Shown one piece after another: positions 33,043 through 41,591 of a stretch of DNA of 64,000 nucleotides. The DNA is from Actinomycetes bacterium (GTDB lineage Bacteria > Actinomycetota > Acidimicrobiia > Acidimicrobiales > Bog-793): positions 1 to 64,000 of the forward strand of contig JAJZBI010000018.1 in the NCBI GenBank assembly GCA_021798985.1, given 5' to 3'. Below the pieces are notes generated by a model. It was not told the origin of the DNA and did not search any database. It saw only the letters and a program-made list of their open reading frames with translations. A program made the translations under genes and the position numbers. Positions within the stretch are counted from its first letter, which is position 1, and the number at the start of each line of letters is the position of its first letter.

Positions 33043-34326
33043 ATGGATCGGCTCAGCGAGGACCTCGCCTTTCGCGGGCTCGTGCACCAGTGCTCGGACG
33101 ACGCGGTGCTCGGCGCGCTCGATCGCGAACCGCTGACCGCGTATATCGGCTTCGACCCGACGGCCGACAGCCTGCACCACGGCAACCTGCTGCAGCTGTG
33201 CAACCTCCGGCGGCTCCAGCTCGCCGGGCACCGGCCGATCGCGCTGGCCGGCGGCGCCACCGGCTTCATCGGCGACCCCGGCGGGAAGTCCGAGGAGCGC
33301 AGCCTGCTGAGCATCGAGCAGGTCGCCGCGAACGTCGAGGGGATCCGCCCCCAGCTCGAGCGCTTCCTCGACTTCTCTCCGTCATCGGGGCCATGCCAGG
33401 CGATCCTGGCGAACAACGCCGATTGGCTCATCGAGATGCCGCTCATCTCGTTCCTTCGCGACGTCGGCAAGCACGTCACGGTGAACCAGATGGTCGCCAA
33501 AGACTCCGTGCGCAGCCGACTCGAGCGCCCCGAGCACGGCATCTCCTACACCGAGTTCAGCTACATGCTCTTGCAGGCGACCGACTTCTTGCACCTCTTT
33601 GACACCTACGGTTGCCGCCTCCAGCTCGGAGGGAGCGACCAGTGGGGCAACATCGTCACCGGCGTCGACCTTATCCGCAAGGTGCGGGGGGCGGCCGCCT
33701 GGGCGCTCACCTCCCCGCTCGTGCTGCGCGCCGACGGCACCAAGTTCGGAAAGAGCGAGGGTGGGGCGATCTGGCTGGATCCCCGGCGTACGAGCCCGTT
33801 CGCCTTCTACCAGTTCTTCTGGCGCAGCGAGGACGCGATGGTCGGCGCGTACCTGCGCTATTTCACCTGGCTCAGCCACGAGGAGATCCTCGCCCTCGAC
33901 GAGGCGACCGCGGCGCACCCCGAGCGGCGCGAGGCGCACGAGGCGCTGGCGCGCGAGCTGACCACGCTCGTGCACGGCGAGGACGAGTGCCGCCGGGTGG
34001 AGCGGGCTGCCGCGGTGCTCTACACCGAGGAGGTCGCGTCCCTCGACGCGGCGACCCTGACGATGGCGCTCGACGGCGCGCCGGCGAGCGTGCTCGCCCA
34101 GAGCGAGCTCGACGGCGGTCTCGAGGTCGTCGACGCCCTCGTGCGCAGCGGGCTCGTGGCCTCAAAGAGCCAGGCGCGTACGGCGATCGAGCAAGGCGGC
34201 GCGTACGTCAACAACCGCCGCGTCGCCGCCATCGACGTCCGGATCGGCGCCGCGGACCTCTTGGACGGCGGCTACGTGCTCTTACGCCGCGGCCGGCGCG
34301 AGCTCCACCTGCTCAGCTTCCGTTGA
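33043..34326 (+). CDS. tyrS: Tyrosyl-tRNA synthetase
   Basis: 'YIGFDPTADSLHHGNLLQL', 'GGSDQWGNIVTG', 'GTKFGKSEGGAIWL', C-terminal S4 domain. Confidence 0.97.
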   Translation: MDRLSEDLAFRGLVHQCSDDAVLGALDREPLTAYIGFDPTADSLHHGNLLQLCNLRRLQLAGHRPIALAGGATGFIGDPGGKSEERSLLSIEQVAANVEGIRPQLERFLDFSPSSGPCQAILANNADWLIEMPLISFLRDVGKHVTVNQMVAKDSVRSRLERPEHGISYTEFSYMLLQATDFLHLFDTYGCRLQLGGSDQWGNIVTGVDLIRKVRGAAAWALTSPLVLRADGTKFGKSEGGAIWLDPRRTSPFAFYQFFWRSEDAMVGAYLRYFTWLSHEEILALDEATAAHPERREAHEALARELTTLVHGEDECRRVERAAAVLYTEEVASLDAATLTMALDGAPASVLAQSELDGGLEVVDALVRSGLVASKSQARTAIEQGGAYVNNRRVAAIDVRIGAADLLDGGYVLLRRGRRELHLLSFR

Positions 34327-34781
34327 CCGGCCGCGCCGGGATCCGCCGCCTCGCCGCCGTGGCGTTGAGCTTGGTGGCGGGGGCACTGGCGAGTGGCTGC
34401 GCGGCCACCCCCGACAGCGCCTCGGGGCTCGCCTCTTGGGCCTCCCAGGCGAGCTTCTCCTCGACGGTCGCGCTCTTGCGAGGCGACGTGCGCGACATCA
34501 ACGCCGGGTTCCGCCTCGCCAAGCTGCGCGCCACACACACGGCGTGTGACGGTCTTGGCACCGACGCGGCGAGCGCGATCGGCCAGCTGCCCGCGCCCGA
34601 CCACCGGCTGACCACCATGCTGAACGCCGCCTACAGCGGGCTGATCAACGCCGCCCAGGCGTGCTCGGACGCCACGGCGCTCTCGGGTCGCTCCGTTGCG
34701 GCCTATAAGCGCCGCTCGGTGGCGGCACTCGCCACCTTGTCCGCGGCGACGGCGCGCCTGCACGCGCTCGAGCGGCGATAA
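34323..34781 (+). CDS. Putative lipoprotein of unknown function
   Basis: TTG start overlapping tyrS stop; signal sequence with lipobox-like LASGC. Confidence 0.6.
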   Translation: MTGRAGIRRLAAVALSLVAGALASGCAATPDSASGLASWASQASFSSTVALLRGDVRDINAGFRLAKLRATHTACDGLGTDAASAIGQLPAPDHRLTTMLNAAYSGLINAAQACSDATALSGRSVAAYKRRSVAALATLSAATARLHALERR

Positions 34782-34790
34782 GTTGCCCTG

Positions 34791-35339
34791 ATGGCACCGC
34801 CGGTCAGTCGCAGCGGGCCCGTCCCCGCAGGCGTCGACCCCGACGCCTACGATCGTCTGCGCCGCCGCGTGCTGTGGAGCCTTCCGACCGGGCTGTACCT
34901 GCTCGGGACGGTCGCGGGGTCGCGGCGCAACCTCATGACCTGCAACTGGGTGACCCAGCTCGCCACGGCGCCCAAGCTCGTGGGCGTGTCGGTGGAGAAC
35001 GGCGTGCACACCTACGAGCTCTTGCGCGAGGGCCGCTGCTTCACTCTCTGCCTGCTCGGACGCGACGATCGTGCGGTCGTGCGCAAGTTCGTCAAGCCGG
35101 CGCGGGACGATCGCGAGGCGCGCACGCTCTCGGGCGTGCCCTATCGCGACGCGCCCGTCACCGGCGCGCCCGTCGTCGACTCGGCGCTCGCCGTGCTGGA
35201 CTGCACGCTGGCCCACGAGGTGGCGCTCGGCAGCCACACCCTGTTCGTCGGCGAGGTCGTCGACGTGACGGCGCCCGAGGGCGACGGCGAGCTCGCCGTC
35301 TTGCGCATGGAGGACACCCGCATGAGCTACGGCGGCTGA
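34791..35339 (+). CDS. Flavin reductase family protein
   Basis: 'LLGTVAGSRRNLMTCNWVTQLATAPKLVGVSVENGVHTYELLREGRCFTLCLL'. Confidence 0.85.
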   Translation: MAPPVSRSGPVPAGVDPDAYDRLRRRVLWSLPTGLYLLGTVAGSRRNLMTCNWVTQLATAPKLVGVSVENGVHTYELLREGRCFTLCLLGRDDRAVVRKFVKPARDDREARTLSGVPYRDAPVTGAPVVDSALAVLDCTLAHEVALGSHTLFVGEVVDVTAPEGDGELAVLRMEDTRMSYGG

Positions 35340-35341
35340 GC

Positions 35342-36619
35342 ATGGCCCCGGCACGCACCCCCAACCGCCGCGGCGCGCCGGCGCGCCCGGGCGCCGTCAG
35401 CTACCGCCTCGTCGCCGACGAGGCGGCCCTCGAGGCGCTGATCGGCGAGATCCTCGCCGGTGAGGAGTACGGGCTCGACACCGAATTCCACCGCGAGCGC
35501 ACCTACTACCCTCGCCTCGCGCTGTTGCAGGTCGCCTTCGCCGACCAGATCGCGCTCATCGACCCCCAGGCGGTCGACGTGGCGCCGTTCGCCGCGGTGC
35601 TCACCAGCCCGGCGCTCGCCGTCGTGCACGCCGCGGACCAGGACCTCGAGGTGCTCGAGCGGGCATGCGGCGCCGTGCCGGGGCGCCTGTTCGACACCCA
35701 GCTCGCGGCGGGCTTCGACGGCCTCAGCACGCCGGCGCTCGGCACCCTCGTCGAGCGGGTCCTCAACTTGCGCCTCGAGAAGGGCGACCAGCTCACCGAC
35801 TGGACGCGGCGCCCCTTGAGCGAGCGCCAGCTCGCCTACGCGGCGAGCGACGTCGCCTACCTTTTGACCCTGAAGCGCCAGATCATCGAGCGGCTCGAGC
35901 GCCTCGGGCGCCTGGCGTGGGCCGAGGAGGAGTGCGCCGCGCTGCTGGCGCGCCCTCGCGGGCCGGTGGTCCCCGAGGAGGCGTGGTGGCGCCTGAAGCA
36001 CGTCCGCCAGCTGCGCGGCCGCGAGCGCCAGGTCGCCCAGGCGGTGGCCGCCTGGCGGGAGCGGCGTGCCCAGCGCCTCGACGTGCCGACCCGTTACGTC
36101 CTGTCCGATCTCGCGCTCGTCTCGATCGCCCATCGCCCGCCGGGCGATCGTGGCGAGCTCGAGGCGGTGCGGGGAATCGACGTCCGCGGTCTCGGCGGCG
36201 GCGCGCTCGCCGAGCTGCTCGACGCGATCAGCGAGGGGACGGCGATGTCCCCGGATCAGGTGCGGATGCCGCCCGGCCCGCCGGCCGAGCCGGTCGCCCG
36301 GCCCGCCGCCGCGCTCGGCGCCGCCTGGGTGTCGTCTCGGGCGCGCGAGCTCGGGATTGACACCAGCCTGCTCGCTACCCGCGCCGACCTTGCCGCCTTC
36401 TTCAAGGAACGGCCAGAGGGTCGCCTGACCGTGTCGTGGCGTAACGAGCTCGTCGGCGAGCCGCTGCGCCGTCTCGCCGAGGGAGCCCTCGCCCTGGCCG
36501 TCGGCGCGCGCGGGGACCTCGTGCTCGAGGAGCGCTCGCATCGGCCGGTCTCGGCCGACGGCAAGGCCCCGGGCGGGTCTGGCCAAGAACTCCGCCCAGG
36601 GGCGAGCGAGCCGATCTAG
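35342..36619 (+). CDS. rnd: Ribonuclease D
   Basis: 'YGLDTEFHRERTYYPRLALLQVAFADQIALIDP', 'HAADQDLEVLERACG', HRDC-like region. Confidence 0.92.
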   Translation: MAPARTPNRRGAPARPGAVSYRLVADEAALEALIGEILAGEEYGLDTEFHRERTYYPRLALLQVAFADQIALIDPQAVDVAPFAAVLTSPALAVVHAADQDLEVLERACGAVPGRLFDTQLAAGFDGLSTPALGTLVERVLNLRLEKGDQLTDWTRRPLSERQLAYAASDVAYLLTLKRQIIERLERLGRLAWAEEECAALLARPRGPVVPEEAWWRLKHVRQLRGRERQVAQAVAAWRERRAQRLDVPTRYVLSDLALVSIAHRPPGDRGELEAVRGIDVRGLGGGALAELLDAISEGTAMSPDQVRMPPGPPAEPVARPAAALGAAWVSSRARELGIDTSLLATRADLAAFFKERPEGRLTVSWRNELVGEPLRRLAEGALALAVGARGDLVLEERSHRPVSADGKAPGGSGQELRPGASEPI

Positions 36620-36623
36620 CCGA

Positions 36624-36875
36624 TCAGGCCGGGGCCGCCCCGTCGCCCTCCTCAGGCCGGGGGCGCAGGTCGACCCTCAAGGTGAGGACGCCGTCGTCGA
36701 GCGCGCCGGTGGCATCGCCCAAGATGGCGAAGTCCATGTAGTCGAGCTCCATCTGCTCGCGGATCCGGGCGCGCTCGGGGCCCTCGACCGGCGGCAGGCC
36801 GCGCCGGCGCACCGCGGCGGCCCGGTCGCGGAAGCGGCCGATCATCGCGTCGATGTCGAAGCTGACCTCGTTCAT
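36624..36875 (-). CDS. Small conserved hypothetical protein
   Basis: Coherent 83-aa ORF 'MNEVSFDIDAMIGRFRDRAAAVRRRGLPPVEGPERARIREQMELDYMDFAILGDATGALDDGVLTLRVDLRP'. Confidence 0.6.
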   Translation of the reverse strand: MNEVSFDIDAMIGRFRDRAAAVRRRGLPPVEGPERARIREQMELDYMDFAILGDATGALDDGVLTLRVDLRPRPEEGDGAAPA

Positions 36876-37130
36876 TGCCCGCCGAGGTTATCGCTGGCGC
36901 TCGCGGCCCTGGCGCGCCCGACACCCCGGCGCGCCCGGTGGCGCGGCGCCGGCGCTGACCTGCCCTGTCGGGCGTGCCCGGCGCTTTGCGACCCGTTGGC
37001 GGGCGCGGGCCGGCGGTATGCTGGGGCACAACGAGCTCCGCGCGACCTCGCTGGCCAGCCGGCCGGCACCGCGGAGCGCCCGCACGGACTCGGGCAGTGC
37101 ACGCGTTCGTCGTCAGCTGGGGAGCGGCTC

Positions 37131-37307
37131 GTGAAGAAGGGACGTCATCGGCGCTTCGAGGAGGCTCGCAGCTTGAAGCGCGCGGTCGAGGTGGTCGTGG
37201 AGCCGTGCCCCGAGTGCGGTGCCGATCCCGAGGACGAGCACGCCAGCTGGTGCCTCTATGAGTCCGAGGACTATGAGGAGGCCGAGGAGGACGGCGCCCC
37301 CGAGTGA
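37131..37307 (+). CDS. Small CxxC protein, acidic C-terminus
   Basis: GTG start; 'VKKGRHRRFEEARSLKRAVEVVVEPCPECGADPEDEHASWCLYESEDYEEAEEDGAPE'. Confidence 0.55.
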   Translation: MKKGRHRRFEEARSLKRAVEVVVEPCPECGADPEDEHASWCLYESEDYEEAEEDGAPE

Positions 37308-38122
37308 CGCCGCCGCCGGGCTCCACGGAGCACCGGGTGGGGGAGCAGCACGCCGCAGCGCTCGTCGAGGTAGGCGGCCACGAGCGCGTAGACCTCGTTC
37401 CCGCACATCTCGACGAGCTCGTCGCGAAGCGATCGGTAGACGGGCTCGGCACCGGCGAAGGCTTCGGGCGCCTCGCTGCACCACCACGCGAACTCCTCGC
37501 CTCCCTCGCCCCAGTGCCGACGCTCCCACGGGCCGAGCATCGAGACGACATGGCCATGGGGGTCGTTCGTGTCCTCGCGGCGCAGCGGGAGCTGCCAGCA
37601 GACCTCGGGCTTGAGCTCGAGCGGCCGCCGCCCGGCTTCGAGCGCGGCGCGGTGCAGCGCGCAGCCGCTCCCGCCGGCGAATCCGGGACGGTTCAAGAAG
37701 ATGCAGGCGCCGTCGACCATCCGCGTTGTGATCGCCCGCTTGGTGCGCCGCACCACGCCACGCCGTAGCGCGATGGCACGGTGCTGCCACTGCTCGGCAG
37801 TGAGCCGGGCCGCCTCGGCCTCGACGCGCGCCACGTCGTCCTCGCCGGTGAAATGGGCGCCGTAGGAGCAGCAGCCCTGCTCGAGCTCGGGCGCCGGAGC
37901 GGTGAGGACTCCCTGGCAGCCCTGTCCGAACAGGCAGCGCCACGGGCTCGCGAGGAAGCCGATGTCGACGAGCCAGGTCCGGTCCTCGCTCGGATCCTCA
38001 AAGCTCGCCCATTCGCGCGCTTGGCCGACCCCGGGCACGGCCGCCACGCTAGCGGCACCAGGTGGCCGGCTCGTCACCCCGAGAGCGCCGTGCAGCTCAA
38101 CAGGCCGCGCCGCCCCCGGCAT
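37271..38122 (-). CDS. Cysteine-rich conserved hypothetical protein (possible Fe-S/zinc-binding)
   Basis: Multiple conserved-looking Cys: 'ASPWRCLFGQGCQGVLTAPAPELEQGCCSYGAHF', 'GACIFLNRPGFAGGSGCALHRAALEAGRRPLELKPEVCWQLPLR'; start may be further downstream. Confidence 0.7.
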   Translation of the reverse strand: MPGAARPVELHGALGVTSRPPGAASVAAVPGVGQAREWASFEDPSEDRTWLVDIGFLASPWRCLFGQGCQGVLTAPAPELEQGCCSYGAHFTGEDDVARVEAEAARLTAEQWQHRAIALRRGVVRRTKRAITTRMVDGACIFLNRPGFAGGSGCALHRAALEAGRRPLELKPEVCWQLPLRREDTNDPHGHVVSMLGPWERRHWGEGGEEFAWWCSEAPEAFAGAEPVYRSLRDELVEMCGNEVYALVAAYLDERCGVLLPHPVLRGARRRRHSGAPSSSASS

Positions 38123-39548
38123 CTGCAGCAGAACCCGCCCCGAGCGCGCTGAGCTGCGCGGTCGTCGGCTCGGCGCAGCAGAACCACGACTCGGTGAGGC
38201 GCGGGCGCGGCGCCGTCGCCACCGAGCGGGGCGCCGGCGCGGGCGACGCGGGCCGCCTCAGGCCGGCGAAGTAGGCGGCGCGGATCGCCTCGTAGCCCTC
38301 CCGAGCACCGGCCCCGGCCTGGTCGAGCTGCTCGGCCAGCGCGGCCACCGTGACCTGCAGCGCGTCGATCGCCGGATCGAGGTGGCGCCAGGCGGTGCCC
38401 GGGATCGCCGGGTCCTCGCCGACCAGGCTCGCCGCGAGCACCGGGTCGGGATCGGCGGCGAGCAGCGACCCCGGCGGCAAGAGCAGCCGGATCCCGTACT
38501 GCACGGCATCGACGCTCTCGACGAGGTCCTCCTCGGCGACGAAGTCGAGGAGGTCGAGCAGGTCGGCGGCGGTGCTCCAGGGCGTGAAGGGCAACAGCGA
38601 CGGGCGCACCTCGATCGAGAGGCTCCGCAGCCAGCCCAGCGCGGCGACCGCGTCGGCACGGGTGTGGCCCTTGTCGAGATGGGCGAGGACGACGTCGCTC
38701 GTCGACTCCACGGCCGTCGTGACGAGGACGAGGCCAAAGGCCGCCAGCTCGGCGAACAGCTCTCGGTGCCGCAAGATGTGGCTGACCTTCACCGTCGCGT
38801 CGAAGCTGAGCCCGCGGTGGCGGCGCGACAGGGTCTCGAGCACCGACCGGGCGTGGGCGGGGCGGTTGACGAAGTCCGGGTCCGCGAGGTGCAGGTGCGT
38901 CGCCCCCTCGGCGACCATGGCGTCGGCGTCGGCGAGGATGCTCTCGAGCGCGACGGGGCGCGAGCGCCCGCCGTAGACGACCGGGACCGGGCAGTGCCGG
39001 CAGCGGTGGTTGCAGCCGCTCGTCGTCTCGATCGTGCCGACGAGGCGCACCTCGTCGCCGATCTGCAGGCCGGCATAGCGCTCGAGCCCGGGCAGGCCGG
39101 CGCGCGCTTGTGCCGGGCGGTGCGCCGGCTTCGGGCTCCCGAGCGCGCGCCGCCGCGCAAAGGGCGGTGGGACCGGGCGCTTGAGCGCCGCCGCCCAGGC
39201 CAGGAGCGCCGAGCCGACCTCGCCCGCGGCGCAGACGTCGCCCGGTCCGAGGCGTCCGGCAAAGGCGTCGGCCGCCGCCTCGGCGTACAGGCCGTGCACG
39301 AACAGCGGCACGCGAGGCGCCACGGCGCGGACGCGCTCGAGGACGCGCAGGCCGAGGCGCAGCGCCGTGTGCATCGGCACGGAGAGCGCGACGCCGTCGG
39401 CCCAAGAGACGTCGTCGTCGCGCAGCGCCTCGAGCGAGAGGTCGACCGCCTCGGTCTGATGGCCCGCCTCGGCGAGGAGCGCGGCCGGCACGGTGCAGCC
39501 GAGGGGTCGGGTCCCGAGCTCGTAGGTCGACACGAGCAGGATGTTCAT
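38097..39548 (-). CDS. CCAEP-tail radical SAM protein (CUAEP/CCAEP family), B12-binding-like N-terminus
   Basis: Radical SAM CNHRCRHC motif; N-terminal 'MNILLVSTYELGTRPLGCTVPAALLAEAGHQ'; tail 'ESWFCCAEPTTAQLSALGAG'. Confidence 0.88.
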   Translation of the reverse strand: MNILLVSTYELGTRPLGCTVPAALLAEAGHQTEAVDLSLEALRDDDVSWADGVALSVPMHTALRLGLRVLERVRAVAPRVPLFVHGLYAEAAADAFAGRLGPGDVCAAGEVGSALLAWAAALKRPVPPPFARRRALGSPKPAHRPAQARAGLPGLERYAGLQIGDEVRLVGTIETTSGCNHRCRHCPVPVVYGGRSRPVALESILADADAMVAEGATHLHLADPDFVNRPAHARSVLETLSRRHRGLSFDATVKVSHILRHRELFAELAAFGLVLVTTAVESTSDVVLAHLDKGHTRADAVAALGWLRSLSIEVRPSLLPFTPWSTAADLLDLLDFVAEEDLVESVDAVQYGIRLLLPPGSLLAADPDPVLAASLVGEDPAIPGTAWRHLDPAIDALQVTVAALAEQLDQAGAGAREGYEAIRAAYFAGLRRPASPAPAPRSVATAPRPRLTESWFCCAEPTTAQLSALGAGSAADAGGGAAC

Positions 39549-40816
39549 TGGGCCTCCGGAGGCGTAGGGATCTCGGGGGCGATCTCGATCTCGAGCTCGC
39601 GCTGTGCCGCCCGCAGCGCGGCGACCACCTGATCGGGCGTATCGGCGCGGGCGAAGACGAACCCGAGGTACCGCCCACCCTCGGGGAGCGCCTCGAGCAT
39701 CTCGCCGACCGGCGCGGTGAGCTCGACCCCGACGACATGGGGCACCTTGGCCGCCCGTTCGGCCCCCTCGAAGCGCACGAGCCGGCCCGAGCGCGCGATG
39801 GGGAGCATCACGACCCCGCTCGCCCCCTCGAGCGCGACCGGGCGGGCGCGCTCGCCGAGGGCGTGGGCGAGCACGAGCGCCTCGAGCGAGTTGGCGCCGC
39901 TGCGCAGCGCGGCGGCGCAGCGCCCGCCGATGGTGCGCGCCGCGACCTCGAGCAGCACGAGCTGGCCCGTCTCGGCGCGCCGCGCCTCGGCGTGCACCGG
40001 GCCCTCGCGCAGGCCGATCACCCCGGCGGCCCGCTGGACCAAGGCGGCGAGGTCGCGCTGGTCCGCGGCCGCAAGGCGCGACGGGGTGACGTAGATCGTC
40101 TCTTCAAAGAAGGGCCCGACGAGCGGGTCTGGCTTGTCGAAGATCGCCACGGTCTCGAGCTCGCCCTGGAAGAGCACGCCCTCGAGGGCGTGCTCGGTGC
40201 CCGGGACATACTCCTCGAGCACGAGGCGCGGCGCCTCGCCGAGGCGATCGAGCAGGCGAAGGTCTCGCTCGAGGGCCGCCAGCAGCTCGGCCTGGTCGTC
40301 GGCGCGGATCACGCCGCGGCTGGCCGACAGGCCGGCCGGCTTGAGCACGACGGGGTAGCCGAGCGCGTCCGCCGCACGGAGCACCTTGACGCCCGCTGCG
40401 CCGGGCTCGGCCGCTGCCAGCTCGTCGAGGAGGAGCGGCCGCCAGCGCGGCTGGCGCACCTCGCCAGCGCCGAGCCGCCGTCGCTGCTCGATCTTGTCCC
40501 GCGTGGCGGCGACGGCATCGGCGGGGTTGTGGGCGAGCCCGAGGCGCTCGGAGGCCAGCGCCGCGCAGAGCAGGCCCTGGTCGTCCACCGCGACGACGGC
40601 GTCGAAGGGGCGGGCACGGTCCGCGACGACGATGGCCTCGGCGGCAGCGGCCGGGTCGTCGAGGTCGAGCTCGACGAAGCGGGCGCCCATCGTGCCCGCC
40701 ATGGCCGCGGGGCGCTCCGATCCCGTCATGACCTCGACGCCCATCGCGGCCGCCGCCTCCAAGAAGGCGCTCGCCCGGTAGGTCGCGCTCGGCAAGATCA
40801 AAAGGACGCGCGCCAT
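39545..40816 (-). CDS. ATP-grasp domain-containing protein (carboxylate-amine ligase-like)
   Basis: 'LGYPVVLKPAGLSASRGVIRADD', 'LVLEEYVPGTEHALEGVLFQGELETVAIFDKP', 'VLLEVAARTIGGRCAAALR'; 4-nt overlap with downstream radical SAM gene. Confidence 0.9.
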   Translation of the reverse strand: MARVLLILPSATYRASAFLEAAAAMGVEVMTGSERPAAMAGTMGARFVELDLDDPAAAAEAIVVADRARPFDAVVAVDDQGLLCAALASERLGLAHNPADAVAATRDKIEQRRRLGAGEVRQPRWRPLLLDELAAAEPGAAGVKVLRAADALGYPVVLKPAGLSASRGVIRADDQAELLAALERDLRLLDRLGEAPRLVLEEYVPGTEHALEGVLFQGELETVAIFDKPDPLVGPFFEETIYVTPSRLAAADQRDLAALVQRAAGVIGLREGPVHAEARRAETGQLVLLEVAARTIGGRCAAALRSGANSLEALVLAHALGERARPVALEGASGVVMLPIARSGRLVRFEGAERAAKVPHVVGVELTAPVGEMLEALPEGGRYLGFVFARADTPDQVVAALRAAQRELEIEIAPEIPTPPEAQ

Positions 40817-40905
40817 GGCTCCATCATGCCGGCGGGAAGCCCGACCGAAGCGCCCGGTCGCTCCCGCCTGGAGGGCAAGGCCCGACCGCGCTCTAGGATG
40901 GCCCG

Positions 40906-41541
40906 GTGAGCGACCCAGCGATCGAGCGCTTGTTGACGATCACCGAGGAGGCCCTCGAGCTGGTGCTCGAGGCGCGAAGCGGCGAGTCCGAACCCGAGGG
41001 CCTCGCGCTGTTCATCGAGGTGAGCGGTGTCGCGAACGGTGCGTACACCTACGACATCTGGTTCGAGTCTGCGGCGGACGCGACGCCGCGGGACCACCGC
41101 GAAGAGCACGGCGGCCTGGTCGTCGTCTTCCCCGAATCCTCGGCGCAGAAGATGACCGGGGCCACGCTTGACGTGAGCGACGACGGCCTCGTGATCTTGA
41201 ACCCGAACACCCCGGCACCCGACCCGGCCAGTGTGTCCCCTGGAGACTTCGGCAGCCTCGAGACGCCGCTCGCCGCAGCGGTGCTCGAGGTGCTCGAGGC
41301 CGAGGTGAACCCGCAGATCGCGATGCACGGCGGACGCGCCGATCTCGTCGGGGTCGACGACAACGCGGTGGCCTACGTCCGCCTTTCGGGTGGCTGCCAG
41401 GGCTGCGGCCTGGCAGCCATGACGCTCAGCCAGGGCATCTCGGTGGCGATCCGCGAGGCGGTCCCCGAGATCACCGACATCGTCGACGTCACGGCGCACG
41501 CCCAGGGCTCCAACCCCTACTACCAAGCCGCGAAGAAGTAG
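40906..41541 (+). CDS. nfuA: Fe-S cluster scaffold NfuA/NifU C-terminal family protein
   Basis: 'VNPQIAMHGGRADLVGVDDNAVAYVRLSGGCQGCGLAAMTLSQGI' plus HesB-like N-terminal domain. Confidence 0.9.
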   Translation: MSDPAIERLLTITEEALELVLEARSGESEPEGLALFIEVSGVANGAYTYDIWFESAADATPRDHREEHGGLVVVFPESSAQKMTGATLDVSDDGLVILNPNTPAPDPASVSPGDFGSLETPLAAAVLEVLEAEVNPQIAMHGGRADLVGVDDNAVAYVRLSGGCQGCGLAAMTLSQGISVAIREAVPEITDIVDVTAHAQGSNPYYQAAKK

Positions 41542-41545
41542 CGCT

Positions 41546-41570
41546 CCCCGCCGGCTTCGAGCCGGTGGGG
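41546..41570 (+). terminator. Hairpin terminator-like structure after nfuA
   Basis: CCCCGCCGGCT-TCG-AGCCGGTGGGG 11-bp stem (one G-U), no T-tract. Confidence 0.5.
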
Positions 41571-41591
41571 TCGGCCCGGTAGATTCACGCC

